NCBI GenBank assembly: GCA_929200395.1 | Contig: CAKMZJ010000011.1 | Span: 1 to 38,968 of the forward strand | DNA length: 38,968 bases | DNA from: Candidatus Gorgonimonas eunicellae | GTDB lineage: Bacteria; Pseudomonadota; Gammaproteobacteria; Pseudomonadales; Endozoicomonadaceae | Direction: 5' to 3' | Shown here: piece after piece, positions 26,765 through 34,700 of the stretch | Numbering within the stretch: position 1 is the stretch's first letter | How the letters are laid out: every line of letters begins with the position of its first letter | Position numbers and translations under genes: made by a program | The notes under the pieces: model-generated | What the model was told of the DNA's origin: nothing | Seen by the model: the letters and a program-made list of their open reading frames with translations, nothing else | The model's database searches: none

Positions 26765-27604
26765 ATGCAATCAGTAATTGCTTTTACAAAAATGCATGGA
26801 CTAGGAAATGATTTTTGTATAATAGATGCAACTCAGCAGCAGTTATTAACATTAAACACAAATACTATATGTCATTTAGCAAACCGTCATTTGGGAATTG
26901 GTTTTGATCAGCTGTTAATCATACGCAAAAAAAACCTAGATGAATCTAATTTTATTATTGAAATATTTAATGCAGATGGTTCGACAGCATTGCAATGTGG
27001 TAACGGTTTAAGATGTTTAGCAAGATATATATATGAAAATAAATTAATTTCTGTAAAAAAGTTTATATTAACAGTAGCTACAAATAGCTATATGGTTGAT
27101 ATTGATGATTGTCATAATATTGAAGTTGATATGGGATCTGCAGTAATATTAAATAATCAATTGCAACCAGTAACTGTAACTTCAAACATACAAACACAAA
27201 TAGACATAGAAAATCAAACTATAGCAACTATTTTGATATCCACGGGTAATCATCATGCAGTTACTATAGTTCCAGAGTTATATACAGCAAATATAAATAA
27301 ATTAGCTAAATTGTTAGCATCGAAACTACCTTTTGTTGATGGCTGTAATCTATGTTTTGCTGAAATAGTTAATCGTAATCGAATTAAATTACGTGTATTT
27401 GAAAGAGGAGCAGGTGAAACTTTAGCCTGTGGTAGTGGTGCATGTGCTACTGTAGCTGCTTTAAGAGCTTCAGGAATACTCAATAATAAAGTTCAGGTTG
27501 ATTTTAAATATGGATCTTTAGATATTTGTTGTAATAACATTAAAGAAAATATAAAAATGAGAGGAACTGCAAGTTTTGTGTTTAATGGTAAGATTACAAT
27601 ATAA
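26765..27604 (+). CDS. dapF: Diaminopimelate epimerase
   Basis: Cytoplasmic PLP-independent epimerase that turns LL- into meso-diaminopimelate for peptidoglycan and lysine. The two catalytic cysteines are C78 in ALQCGNGLRCLARY and C222 in ETLACGSGACA. The opening FTKMHGLGNDFCIID and the internal NADGS are family signatures. The 279 residues agree with the usual 274-280. It lies 52 nt after the MFS gene, with GGAA upstream of the ATG. The gene implies a meso-DAP cell wall. Confidence 0.96.
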   Translation: MQSVIAFTKMHGLGNDFCIIDATQQQLLTLNTNTICHLANRHLGIGFDQLLIIRKKNLDESNFIIEIFNADGSTALQCGNGLRCLARYIYENKLISVKKFILTVATNSYMVDIDDCHNIEVDMGSAVILNNQLQPVTVTSNIQTQIDIENQTIATILISTGNHHAVTIVPELYTANINKLAKLLASKLPFVDGCNLCFAEIVNRNRIKLRVFERGAGETLACGSGACATVAALRASGILNNKVQVDFKYGSLDICCNNIKENIKMRGTASFVFNGKITI

Positions 27605-27764
27605 CTTCATCTAAAGTATCAAAAATTAGCTGTTAAATTCAACATAGCCCTTGTTTCATTCAATATCTTTATGCTTACCACCTTTGTTTTTCAAGTAGAG
27701 GGTTATATGGAAGAAGTAAGTATTGTGTGGTTATCTATAAATCAAACATTACACTGCTAAGTTA

Positions 27765-27781
27765 ATTAAATTTTATTTAAT
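27765..27781. promoter_or_regulatory. Conserved 7-3-7 palindrome upstream of the zinc-finger gene
   Basis: ATTAAAT-TTT-ATTTAAT is a perfect inverted repeat. It lies about 84 nt before the ATG and recurs exactly at 29837-29853 before the paralogue. The surrounding ~40 nt, including TATGATATATTCC (a possible -10 region), and the last ~40 nt before the ATG are also conserved, while the part between differs in length and sequence. This pattern suggests a shared operator and promoter. Confidence 0.5.
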
Positions 27782-27864
27782 GATAATTTTATGATATATT
27801 CCCTCCTTCATATCTATATATTCAATAAAAGGTTTTAAGTTTTTATTAAAAAGGATGTTTAATA

Positions 27865-29760
27865 ATGCCGTTTCTTTATACTACAGCTTCCCAAGCTATT
27901 CCAAGCGTAAATAGTACTAATCAGTTAACGTTAGATAATAATACTCCTTATGCACAGGCACAAAGTACTAGCAGTGGTGGTAGAACAGTAAAGAAAGTTG
28001 CAAGTAAAAGTAATATTTCATGTTGCTTTTGTGATGCAACATTTGCAAAACTAGAAACAAGAAAAGAACATACAAAAATCAAACATAAACAACAATTTGA
28101 TGAAGTATTGATGTCTAATAAAAGACTAATGATTAGCTATGTAACAGATGCGCTATCTAAAATTAGCAACCCTAAGGCACTAGCATCATATAATAAGTTA
28201 CTTGACGAAATAAAAGGTCTTTCATTTGAACGTATGTATGCGATATTTATGCAGCATACTTCAGAAAATAAATTTGACCCTAATGGTTTAAGTGTGTTTA
28301 TGAATAAGCTGACACTTTTTACGGAAGAAGTTGCTAAAATGCCTTATTATAAAGCCAATATGAAAGTTGAACTTGATACTCTTGCTTGTTCTAGTTTTGT
28401 AGGTCAGCAACGTTATCATGGCTTAAAGGTATACAGTATTATCTATTTTATGCAACAAACAGATGAACAAATAAAAAAAACTGCACAAAATAAAGAAACA
28501 TGTTATTTTTTAGTTAAAGGCGATTACCCAAAAAAAGATAGCCAAGCTATTTTTGACAATAAACTACAGGAAAATTTAGATAAATTTACACATGATGATT
28601 TTGAAGATGCATATCCAAATATTTTAGATAAGATTAAAAAAATTTGTAAACAGAAAAAAATTTTTTTCGAGAAGAATTTTAAATTTATTCTAAATTATAT
28701 TCTATTTACTGAAGACTTATCTATAGCGCAAGGAAAGGAAATTTTAGAAAAAATTATATCTTTTTTAACTTGTATTGATGATCAAAATCAGTATATGGAT
28801 ACCTCGATGCTTTTTTTGCTATTTGGTTTTTATGAGTCTACAGATCCTAAAACATTATCATCTATAATTAAGTTTAAACCTCAAGTCCTAGAGCAAATTG
28901 CCAAAAAACCACAATTATTAGAGTATGCAAAACAATTTGAAGGTGAAGTATATTATATTATAGAAAAACACCTTGAAGATGAAAATAAGGCTGCAAAATC
29001 ACAAACTGCTCATAATAATAAGGTAACTAACTTCACTCCAGAAACTGTTATAGATCTAACTCGAGAATTAGTTGAAGTAGAGCAACAAGGTTGTAATGTT
29101 GAAAACTCTGTAGCATCAGTTGAAATTACAAATCCAGTAGCAGTTGCAGCAGGTCGACAAGTTCGTAATATTGAAAATTTAGAATCTTCAATTGAAAGTA
29201 AGCGATTACATAACCTTGCTATAACAAAACAAATTGAAGAAGTTATTAATAATTGTCATCAAGATAAAGCAAATATATTAGGTGATCTTAATGTAACTAT
29301 ATGTTCTACCTGTATTCAAAAAAATATTTCTATGAAAGACGGATTATTAGATATATTTAGAACTTTGTCTAAAAAATATATAAGTTGTAAAGATGCAGAA
29401 AGTATATCAACCAAATTAAAAGCAGTAGTTAAAAATTTACCGGATAATATTAAAATTGAAAACACCGATTTTTTAAATATTATATGCGGTAATGGAGGAA
29501 CAGGTTATATAAATGGTTTATTAGCATTAAAAGAATGTTCTGTAGATGAAATGATAGAAGCTATAAAAGATAAGTTTAGATCAGATGTTTTTTCAGAAAA
29601 ATATGATCTAGTTATAAATTTAACTGAATATAGTCAGGATGAATCAGAGGATAAATCAAATAATACTCCAGCACTAACTAGAGAGATATCTGCACGTAAC
29701 AAGAGACCTCTAGATAATAGCGATAACTTTCCTTTAGATAATAAAAGATTTAAAAAATAG
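27865..29760 (+). CDS. C2H2 zinc-finger protein with C-terminal bipartite NLS, candidate nucleomodulin
   Basis: A 631-residue protein. Residues 53-74 form one classical C2H2 finger: C53-x2-C56-x12-H69-x4-H74, with the core Phe three residues after the second Cys. Residues 80-370 are a helical domain of no recognised family, and residues 370-425 are a variable linker. The C-terminal ~180 residues are identical to those of the next gene. The tail is KR-x12-KRFKK ending at the stop codon, a textbook bipartite nuclear localisation signal. Finger plus NLS suggests action on host chromatin or nuclear proteins. Bacterial C2H2 fingers do exist (the Ros family), but the rest of the protein does not resemble Ros. 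AAGGA stands 9-10 nt before the ATG, conserved in the paralogue. Confidence 0.8.
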   Translation: MPFLYTTASQAIPSVNSTNQLTLDNNTPYAQAQSTSSGGRTVKKVASKSNISCCFCDATFAKLETRKEHTKIKHKQQFDEVLMSNKRLMISYVTDALSKISNPKALASYNKLLDEIKGLSFERMYAIFMQHTSENKFDPNGLSVFMNKLTLFTEEVAKMPYYKANMKVELDTLACSSFVGQQRYHGLKVYSIIYFMQQTDEQIKKTAQNKETCYFLVKGDYPKKDSQAIFDNKLQENLDKFTHDDFEDAYPNILDKIKKICKQKKIFFEKNFKFILNYILFTEDLSIAQGKEILEKIISFLTCIDDQNQYMDTSMLFLLFGFYESTDPKTLSSIIKFKPQVLEQIAKKPQLLEYAKQFEGEVYYIIEKHLEDENKAAKSQTAHNNKVTNFTPETVIDLTRELVEVEQQGCNVENSVASVEITNPVAVAAGRQVRNIENLESSIESKRLHNLAITKQIEEVINNCHQDKANILGDLNVTICSTCIQKNISMKDGLLDIFRTLSKKYISCKDAESISTKLKAVVKNLPDNIKIENTDFLNIICGNGGTGYINGLLALKECSVDEMIEAIKDKFRSDVFSEKYDLVINLTEYSQDESEDKSNNTPALTREISARNKRPLDNSDNFPLDNKRFKK

Positions 29761-29782
29761 TTTAAAAAAATATAGATATACA
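29219..29782 (+). repeat. 564-nt identical block, copy 1
   Basis: Identical base for base to 31257-31820 as far as I can read. It covers the last ~180 codons, the stop codon and 22 nt beyond, then similarity ends at once. The ~70 nt before it differ at only a few positions, and divergence rises sharply further upstream. Confidence 0.9.
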
Positions 29783-29836
29783 TTCTACCTTAAGGTATAT
29801 AATTAAATACTATATATAAAGCATTTCGCCAAGTTA

Positions 29837-29853
29837 ATTAAATTTTATTTAAT
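29837..29853. promoter_or_regulatory. Conserved 7-3-7 palindrome upstream of the second paralogue
   Basis: Exact copy of the inverted repeat at 27765-27781, in the same relation to the downstream gene, supporting shared control of the pair. Confidence 0.5.
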
Positions 29854-29944
29854 GATAATTTTATGATATATTCCCCTTTTATATTTATATATACTAGATA
29901 TTCTATAAAAGGTTTTAAGTTTTTATTAAAAAGGATGTTTAATA

Positions 29945-31798
29945 ATGCCGTATCCCTCCACTACAGTTACCCAAGCTGGCCCAAGCACAAATACTGTTAA
30001 TCAGTTAACGTTAAATAGTACCCTTGATGTACAAACACAAGCTACTGTTGATTCCAATTACAGGCAAGTAAAGGTAGTTGCGGGAGAAAAAAAGGCCTCC
30101 TGCCACAATTCTGATACATTATTATTCAATCAACAAGCTTTAACGCGATATGTTAAAAGCATTTATGCAAACAAAGGTGTAAATAACGAAATACCTTATA
30201 AAGAGCTAATTGATAGTTGTATAACAGATATGCAATCTAAAATTAGCGATCCAGTAGCACTAGATTCACATATAAGGCTGCTTAATAAAATTAAAAGTAT
30301 TTCATTTCCTCGCATATGTGGAATATTTAATGATCAAATTCCTGTAGATAAACCTAGGGGGTTAGATGTATTTCTAAACAAGTTAACACTTTTTATCGAC
30401 GCAATGCCTAAAACAGAGTATTATATGGACAATAAAAAGTATACACTTGAGCTTATTCTTTCTTATTGTTTTATAAAGAAGTATGATAGTAGTTTAAAGA
30501 TAGAAAATATTCAGAGTTTTATGCAGCTAACAGATGAACAAATAATAAAAGATGCTCAGGATAAAGAGCTGTTTGTTTCTATACTTCAAGGCGAGTATCC
30601 AAACAGATGTAGCCAAAATACTATCGAACAGGTACTACATGATAACTTACCCGCTGCTCGCTATGCTGAAATTGAAAGTATATATCCACAATTTTTAGAT
30701 GAGTTTAAAAGAGTTTGTAAAAATAAAAAAATTTCTATCCATTATACTTTTGTAAATATTATAAAGAAGTTTTTATCGAATCAAGATTTACCTGCAAAAA
30801 ATATTTTACAGAAGATTTTATGTTTTTTAAATTGTATTGATGATAACAACCCGTATATAGATACTTCGATAATTTATAAGCTATTCGGTTTTTATGGTCC
30901 GCTTACTAACTGTAAATTAGTAGCTATATTAAAATTTAGTCCCCAAATTCTAGAGCAAATTGCTAAAAACCCACAATTAATTCAGTATGCGCAACAATGT
31001 AAAGATGGAGTGTTTGCTCTTACAAGACAGCAGCTTGAAGATAAAAATATAATTATAAAAGTACAAGCTGATCATAATGTTAATGTAGATCAGCGCCTAC
31101 CAGAAAGTGTTATAGCTGAATGTATAGAGATTGTTGCAGAAGGGCAACCAGTTTGTAATATGGAAAAACGTGGTGCTTCAGTTGCAACAGGTCGACAAGT
31201 TCGTAATACTGAAAATTTAGAAGCTTCAATTGAAAGTAAGCGATCACATAACCTTACTATAACAAAACAAATTGAAGAAGTTATTAATAATTGTCATCAA
31301 GATAAAGCAAATATATTAGGTGATCTTAATGTAACTATATGTTCTACCTGTATTCAAAAAAATATTTCTATGAAAGACGGATTATTAGATATATTTAGAA
31401 CTTTGTCTAAAAAATATATAAGTTGTAAAGATGCAGAAAGTATATCAACCAAATTAAAAGCAGTAGTTAAAAATTTACCGGATAATATTAAAATTGAAAA
31501 CACCGATTTTTTAAATATTATATGCGGTAATGGAGGAACAGGTTATATAAATGGTTTATTAGCATTAAAAGAATGTTCTGTAGATGAAATGATAGAAGCT
31601 ATAAAAGATAAGTTTAGATCAGATGTTTTTTCAGAAAAATATGATCTAGTTATAAATTTAACTGAATATAGTCAGGATGAATCAGAGGATAAATCAAATA
31701 ATACTCCAGCACTAACTAGAGAGATATCTGCACGTAACAAGAGACCTCTAGATAATAGCGATAACTTTCCTTTAGATAATAAAAGATTTAAAAAATAG
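29945..31798 (+). CDS. Paralogue of the zinc-finger/NLS protein with a degenerate finger
   Basis: A 617-residue protein aligned with the preceding gene over its whole length. The helical middle is diverged (for example LKIENIQSFMQLTDEQI against LKVYSIIYFMQQTDEQI), and the C-terminal ~180 residues are identical, including the bipartite NLS KR-x12-KRFKK (residues 599-617). The zinc finger is lost: in the aligned stretch ASCHNSDTLLF and onward, the second Cys is Ser and both His are Tyr. The protein may thus share nuclear targeting but not zinc-dependent binding. Leader and ribosome-binding site are conserved with the first copy. It probably arose by tandem duplication followed by gene conversion of the 3' end. 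Confidence 0.8.
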   Translation: MPYPSTTVTQAGPSTNTVNQLTLNSTLDVQTQATVDSNYRQVKVVAGEKKASCHNSDTLLFNQQALTRYVKSIYANKGVNNEIPYKELIDSCITDMQSKISDPVALDSHIRLLNKIKSISFPRICGIFNDQIPVDKPRGLDVFLNKLTLFIDAMPKTEYYMDNKKYTLELILSYCFIKKYDSSLKIENIQSFMQLTDEQIIKDAQDKELFVSILQGEYPNRCSQNTIEQVLHDNLPAARYAEIESIYPQFLDEFKRVCKNKKISIHYTFVNIIKKFLSNQDLPAKNILQKILCFLNCIDDNNPYIDTSIIYKLFGFYGPLTNCKLVAILKFSPQILEQIAKNPQLIQYAQQCKDGVFALTRQQLEDKNIIIKVQADHNVNVDQRLPESVIAECIEIVAEGQPVCNMEKRGASVATGRQVRNTENLEASIESKRSHNLTITKQIEEVINNCHQDKANILGDLNVTICSTCIQKNISMKDGLLDIFRTLSKKYISCKDAESISTKLKAVVKNLPDNIKIENTDFLNIICGNGGTGYINGLLALKECSVDEMIEAIKDKFRSDVFSEKYDLVINLTEYSQDESEDKSNNTPALTREISARNKRPLDNSDNFPLDNKRFKK

Positions 31799-31820
31799 TT
31801 TAAAAAAATATAGATATACA
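31257..31820 (+). repeat. 564-nt identical block, copy 2
   Basis: Partner of 29219-29782. Spacing between the two copies is about 2.04 kb in direct orientation, so recombination between them could delete or amplify one gene. Confidence 0.9.
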
Positions 31821-31986
31821 ATAAACTACTTAATATTAAGTCATCTGCCACTAGCTACTTATTAGATAGTGCTAAACAAAACTACTTTTATTAACACATA
31901 ATTAATAAATTTTTTATTGGATAAAAATTTAAAGCATAAAGCTTAATAGCATCTCCAATGATATAACATATTTTTAAGTAACAACT

Positions 31987-32868
31987 ATGAACTTATTCAC
32001 AAATAAAATATCAAATATTGAAAATAATACATATGGGAATATAAAAAATACAGATTATGCAATTAGGAATATAATTCAATGTCTAAAAAATTATGAAATC
32101 TATGAAGCTACAAAACTGCAAGATCAATATAAAGTAGATATTCAAACTAATGATGAGTTTAAAGTGGCATTTAATGAGGCCATTATAAAAAGCATTGAAA
32201 AAAACAATGATTACGAGTTATGTATGCTAAAACGAATGGCAGAAGCAAATCAAATTAGCATAGAAAAAAATGGTAAGGTTACTGAATATTTTAAAAAACA
32301 CATAAAAGAACAAAAACATATACGTGTCTCTATGATAACACCTTCGATACAACTCGGTGTAACCATCGATGATGAATTACTTGCTATTTTTAGTGAAAAA
32401 ATAGCAAGTCTTTTAGATGAGATATTTATAGATACAGCCTATGACTGCTGGAAGATCATACATCCTAAAATAAAGCAAGATGTATTAAATAAAGCTCTAA
32501 ACAAACAAGCGCAAGATCTGTTAACTGGTAATAGATATAGACTTAATGTTATGGATGATATTGATAGATTATTTAATATGGGAGCACAAATATCCGATAG
32601 AGCAAAAGAAGTATTTTCTTACGTTTATGCAGTTGCCTGCAAACAAAAACAAAAGAAACTACAAAGTAGGATTATGCGTTATTTAGATATTTTAGCAACA
32701 ATAATACCAAAAATTCAAAGCCAAGAAAAAACAATAAATAAATTAAACGATGAAGTTATTGAGTTAAACAGGATAATTAATGATTTAACAAAGCAAACGG
32801 CTAAAACTAATAGAAATATACAAAAATTAGCAGAAAGTACAGTGACTTGCCGTTGTGTAATTTGTTGA
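31987..32868 (+). CDS. Coiled-coil protein with C-terminal CaaX box, candidate prenylated effector
   Basis: A 293-residue hydrophilic protein, no family recognised. Residues 20-235 look all-helical. About residues 243-283 form a coiled coil with regular I/L spacing (TINKLNDEVIELNRIINDLTK). The chain ends TCRCVIC: C290-V-I-C293 is a CaaX box and C288 just before it could be palmitoylated. Eukaryotic farnesyl- or geranylgeranyltransferases modify such tails; the Legionella effector AnkB is known to use a CLVC box this way. Bacteria lack these enzymes, so the motif makes sense only in a host cytoplasm. A chance occurrence cannot be excluded. No clear Shine-Dalgarno is visible. It lies downstream of the zinc-finger pair. 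Confidence 0.75.
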   Translation: MNLFTNKISNIENNTYGNIKNTDYAIRNIIQCLKNYEIYEATKLQDQYKVDIQTNDEFKVAFNEAIIKSIEKNNDYELCMLKRMAEANQISIEKNGKVTEYFKKHIKEQKHIRVSMITPSIQLGVTIDDELLAIFSEKIASLLDEIFIDTAYDCWKIIHPKIKQDVLNKALNKQAQDLLTGNRYRLNVMDDIDRLFNMGAQISDRAKEVFSYVYAVACKQKQKKLQSRIMRYLDILATIIPKIQSQEKTINKLNDEVIELNRIINDLTKQTAKTNRNIQKLAESTVTCRCVIC

Positions 32869-32920
32869 TTTAAACATCTAAACTTACTCATGACACAAAA
32901 TTGCAACATCTGCTCAATAA

Positions 32921-32962
32921 GTGCCGTAAAACCCGTTTTTTGAGGTTCGGGATATAAGGCAC
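32921..32962. repeat. Dispersed imperfect-palindrome repeat, copy 3 (reverse orientation)
   Basis: Read on the minus strand it gives TGCCTTATATCCCG and CGGGTTTTACGGCA, nearly identical to copy 1 in the arms and different only in the central loop. It sits between the convergent ends of the CaaX-protein gene and orn. Conserved arms and a variable loop fit selection for structure, or a mobile REP-like element. Confidence 0.65.
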
Positions 32963-33007
32963 AAATATTTCGTTAGTATAAAATAATAGCTAAAATTGAG
33001 CCCTCGT

Positions 33008-33562
33008 TTAATCTATATTTGTTGTTAACGAAATAAAATGTTCACGGTAAAATTTTAGTTCATCTATAGATTCTTTAATATCTTCAAGAGCAATATGACT
33101 ACCTTTTTTAACTAGTTTTTTAAGGATATCTGGTTTCCATCTTTTTGCTAATTCTTTTAAAGTACTGACATCAATATTTCTATAATAAAAATGTTCATGT
33201 AGTTCAGGCATGTATCTTCTTAAAAAACGTCGATCTTGCCCTATAGAGTTACCACACATAGGAGATTTATTTTTTATAGTATATTTTCTTATAAATTCTA
33301 AAGTTGCTTCTTCTGCTTGTCTTTCAGTTATTGTACTTTCTTTTACTCTAGTTGTTAATCCTGTTTTACCATGTACTTTAACACACCAGCTATTCATGTT
33401 GTCCATAACCTGATCAGGTTGGTGAACTGCCATAACCGGTCCTTGCTCCACGATGTTTAAATTATCATCAGTTACTATAGTTGCTATTTCGATAATTCTA
33501 TCTGTTTCAGGATTTAATCCTGTCATTTCCAAATCAATCCATATTAAATTATTTTGTTTCAC
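33008..33562 (-). CDS. orn: Oligoribonuclease
   Basis: DEDDh 3'-5' exoribonuclease that degrades di- to short oligoribonucleotides to mononucleotides, completing mRNA and cyclic-di-GMP turnover. The 184 residues match the family (about 181). Visible: D10 and E12 in [20 protein letters not shown], the [16 protein letters not shown] block, [16 protein letters not shown], and the final H-x4-D pair in [17 protein letters not shown]. The start codon is GTG with AAGAG about 10 nt upstream. An intrinsic terminator separates it from the sulfurtransferase gene upstream, so it probably has its own promoter. orn is a marker of beta- and gammaproteobacteria. Confidence 0.95.
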   Translation of the reverse strand: MKQNNLIWIDLEMTGLNPETDRIIEIATIVTDDNLNIVEQGPVMAVHQPDQVMDNMNSWCVKVHGKTGLTTRVKESTITERQAEEATLEFIRKYTIKNKSPMCGNSIGQDRRFLRRYMPELHEHFYYRNIDVSTLKELAKRWKPDILKKLVKKGSHIALEDIKESIDELKFYREHFISLTTNID

Positions 33563-33587
33563 TAGTAATACTCTTGAATTAATGTAA

Positions 33588-33641
33588 TAAAAAACACAGT
33601 TTTTACTTGTTGCAATAGGTCATTATGCAAGTAAAAGCTGT
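33588..33641 (-). terminator. Intrinsic terminator of the sulfurtransferase gene
   Basis: On the minus strand ACAGCTTTTACTTG (33641-33628) pairs with CAAGTAAAAACTGT (33609-33596), 14 bp with one G-U, and GTGTTTTTTATT follows at once. It begins 18 nt after the gene's stop codon. It is the clearest Rho-independent terminator in the window. Confidence 0.8.
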
Positions 33642-33659
33642 ATGTTGGTAATATCAAAC

Positions 33660-34469
33660 TTAATCTATTTGAGTTGTTTCTAAATTACCCCATTCTGCCC
33701 ATGATTTAGGATACGCCTTAATGCGCGGATAATTTAATAATTTAGCAACTAAATACGCCAACCCTGATCTGTGATGGATTTGACAATATGTTATAATTTG
33801 CTTATTAGGGGTTATACCTATTTTTGATAAAATTGATCCGATATTGTGTTTAATACGGTAATTTCTACTGGCATCTAAACATTCAAGCCAATCAAGATTT
33901 ATTGCGCCAGGAATATGACCGCCTCGTTTAGAAAATACTTTGTTACCGTTATATTCATCAGCCGATCTTGCATCCCATAACACTATATCTTCATTGTGCA
34001 AATTATTTTCAATGTAGTCTAATTCAGCAATGGGCGCATGGTTTATGTCTATGCTGACTTCATTAAAAGTTGTTTTATTTATAGTAGTCTCTATAGGATG
34101 TCGTTCTTTAACCCAAGCTAATAGACCACCGTTTAAATAAGAATATTTATTATGACCAATAACATCTAATAGCCAAATAAATCTTCCTGCCCAGCCACCG
34201 CCTTCGTCATCATATACTATATAGTGCTGATGCTTGTCATAACCTAAAGAAGCAAACAAATATGTTAATTCATTAATAGCAGGTAAATCTCCTAAAAATC
34301 TGCTGTTTTTAGCACATATATCTCGTGCTGAAATATTTATTGCTGTAGGAATATGTAGTTGTTCATAATAGTTATTGCTACTAACGTGTATAACGGTAAT
34401 ATCATCTTTACCTAATAACGACTCGAGTTCGTCAGCTTCCAATATAATTTTAGGTTTATCATTAATCAT
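33660..34469 (-). CDS. Two-domain rhodanese sulfurtransferase (SseA-like)
   Basis: A 269-residue cytoplasmic protein that moves sulfane sulfur from thiosulfate or 3-mercaptopyruvate to an acceptor. The first rhodanese domain (about 8-125) has the inactive-type loop YDDEGGGWAGRFIWLL, with Asp in place of the catalytic Cys. The second (about 145-265) has RGGHIPGAINLDW and the active loop CQIHHRSG, with C229 as nucleophile. The loop is not the CGSGVTA of E. coli SseA nor the CRKGVTA of thiosulfate sulfurtransferase, so the donor is uncertain. It is divergent from rmuC across 231 nt and ends in its own terminator. Confidence 0.88.
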   Translation of the reverse strand: MINDKPKIILEADELESLLGKDDITVIHVSSNNYYEQLHIPTAINISARDICAKNSRFLGDLPAINELTYLFASLGYDKHQHYIVYDDEGGGWAGRFIWLLDVIGHNKYSYLNGGLLAWVKERHPIETTINKTTFNEVSIDINHAPIAELDYIENNLHNEDIVLWDARSADEYNGNKVFSKRGGHIPGAINLDWLECLDASRNYRIKHNIGSILSKIGITPNKQIITYCQIHHRSGLAYLVAKLLNYPRIKAYPKSWAEWGNLETTQID

Positions 34470-34658
34470 TTTCTGTAACTATAACATTTTATATCTTAGT
34501 GTTGTAATGATGAAAACTAAATTTAGCTTGCACAAATAACACAAAAATATTTTTAAAAATTCTATAAATAAATAGTATATAACAATTAGGTATGACATGC
34601 ATCTAATAATATTATCAGGTTATAATTTTTACCTATATACAGGTTCATTTATAAGTTG

Positions 34659-34664
34659 TATAAT
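34659..34664 (+). promoter_or_regulatory. Possible -10 box of rmuC
   Basis: A perfect TATAAT 36 nt before the rmuC start. TATACA at 34636-34641 stands 17 nt upstream as a weak -35. It is plausible by position but not distinctive in AT-rich DNA. Confidence 0.35.
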
Positions 34665-34700
34665 GACTTAACTTTAATATTACCTACAGTTTTTACTTAA

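Noticed and set aside
27710-27762. A 17-codon ORF (MEEVSIVWLSINQTLHC) with an AGAGGG before it, upstream of the zinc-finger gene
   Set aside because: It is very short, absent from the paralogous leader, and has no other support. It could be a leader peptide but I cannot defend it.
32715-32909. Minus-strand ORF of 64 codons over the end of the CaaX gene
   Set aside because: It lies antisense to a well-supported gene and has no ribosome-binding site or recognisable product.
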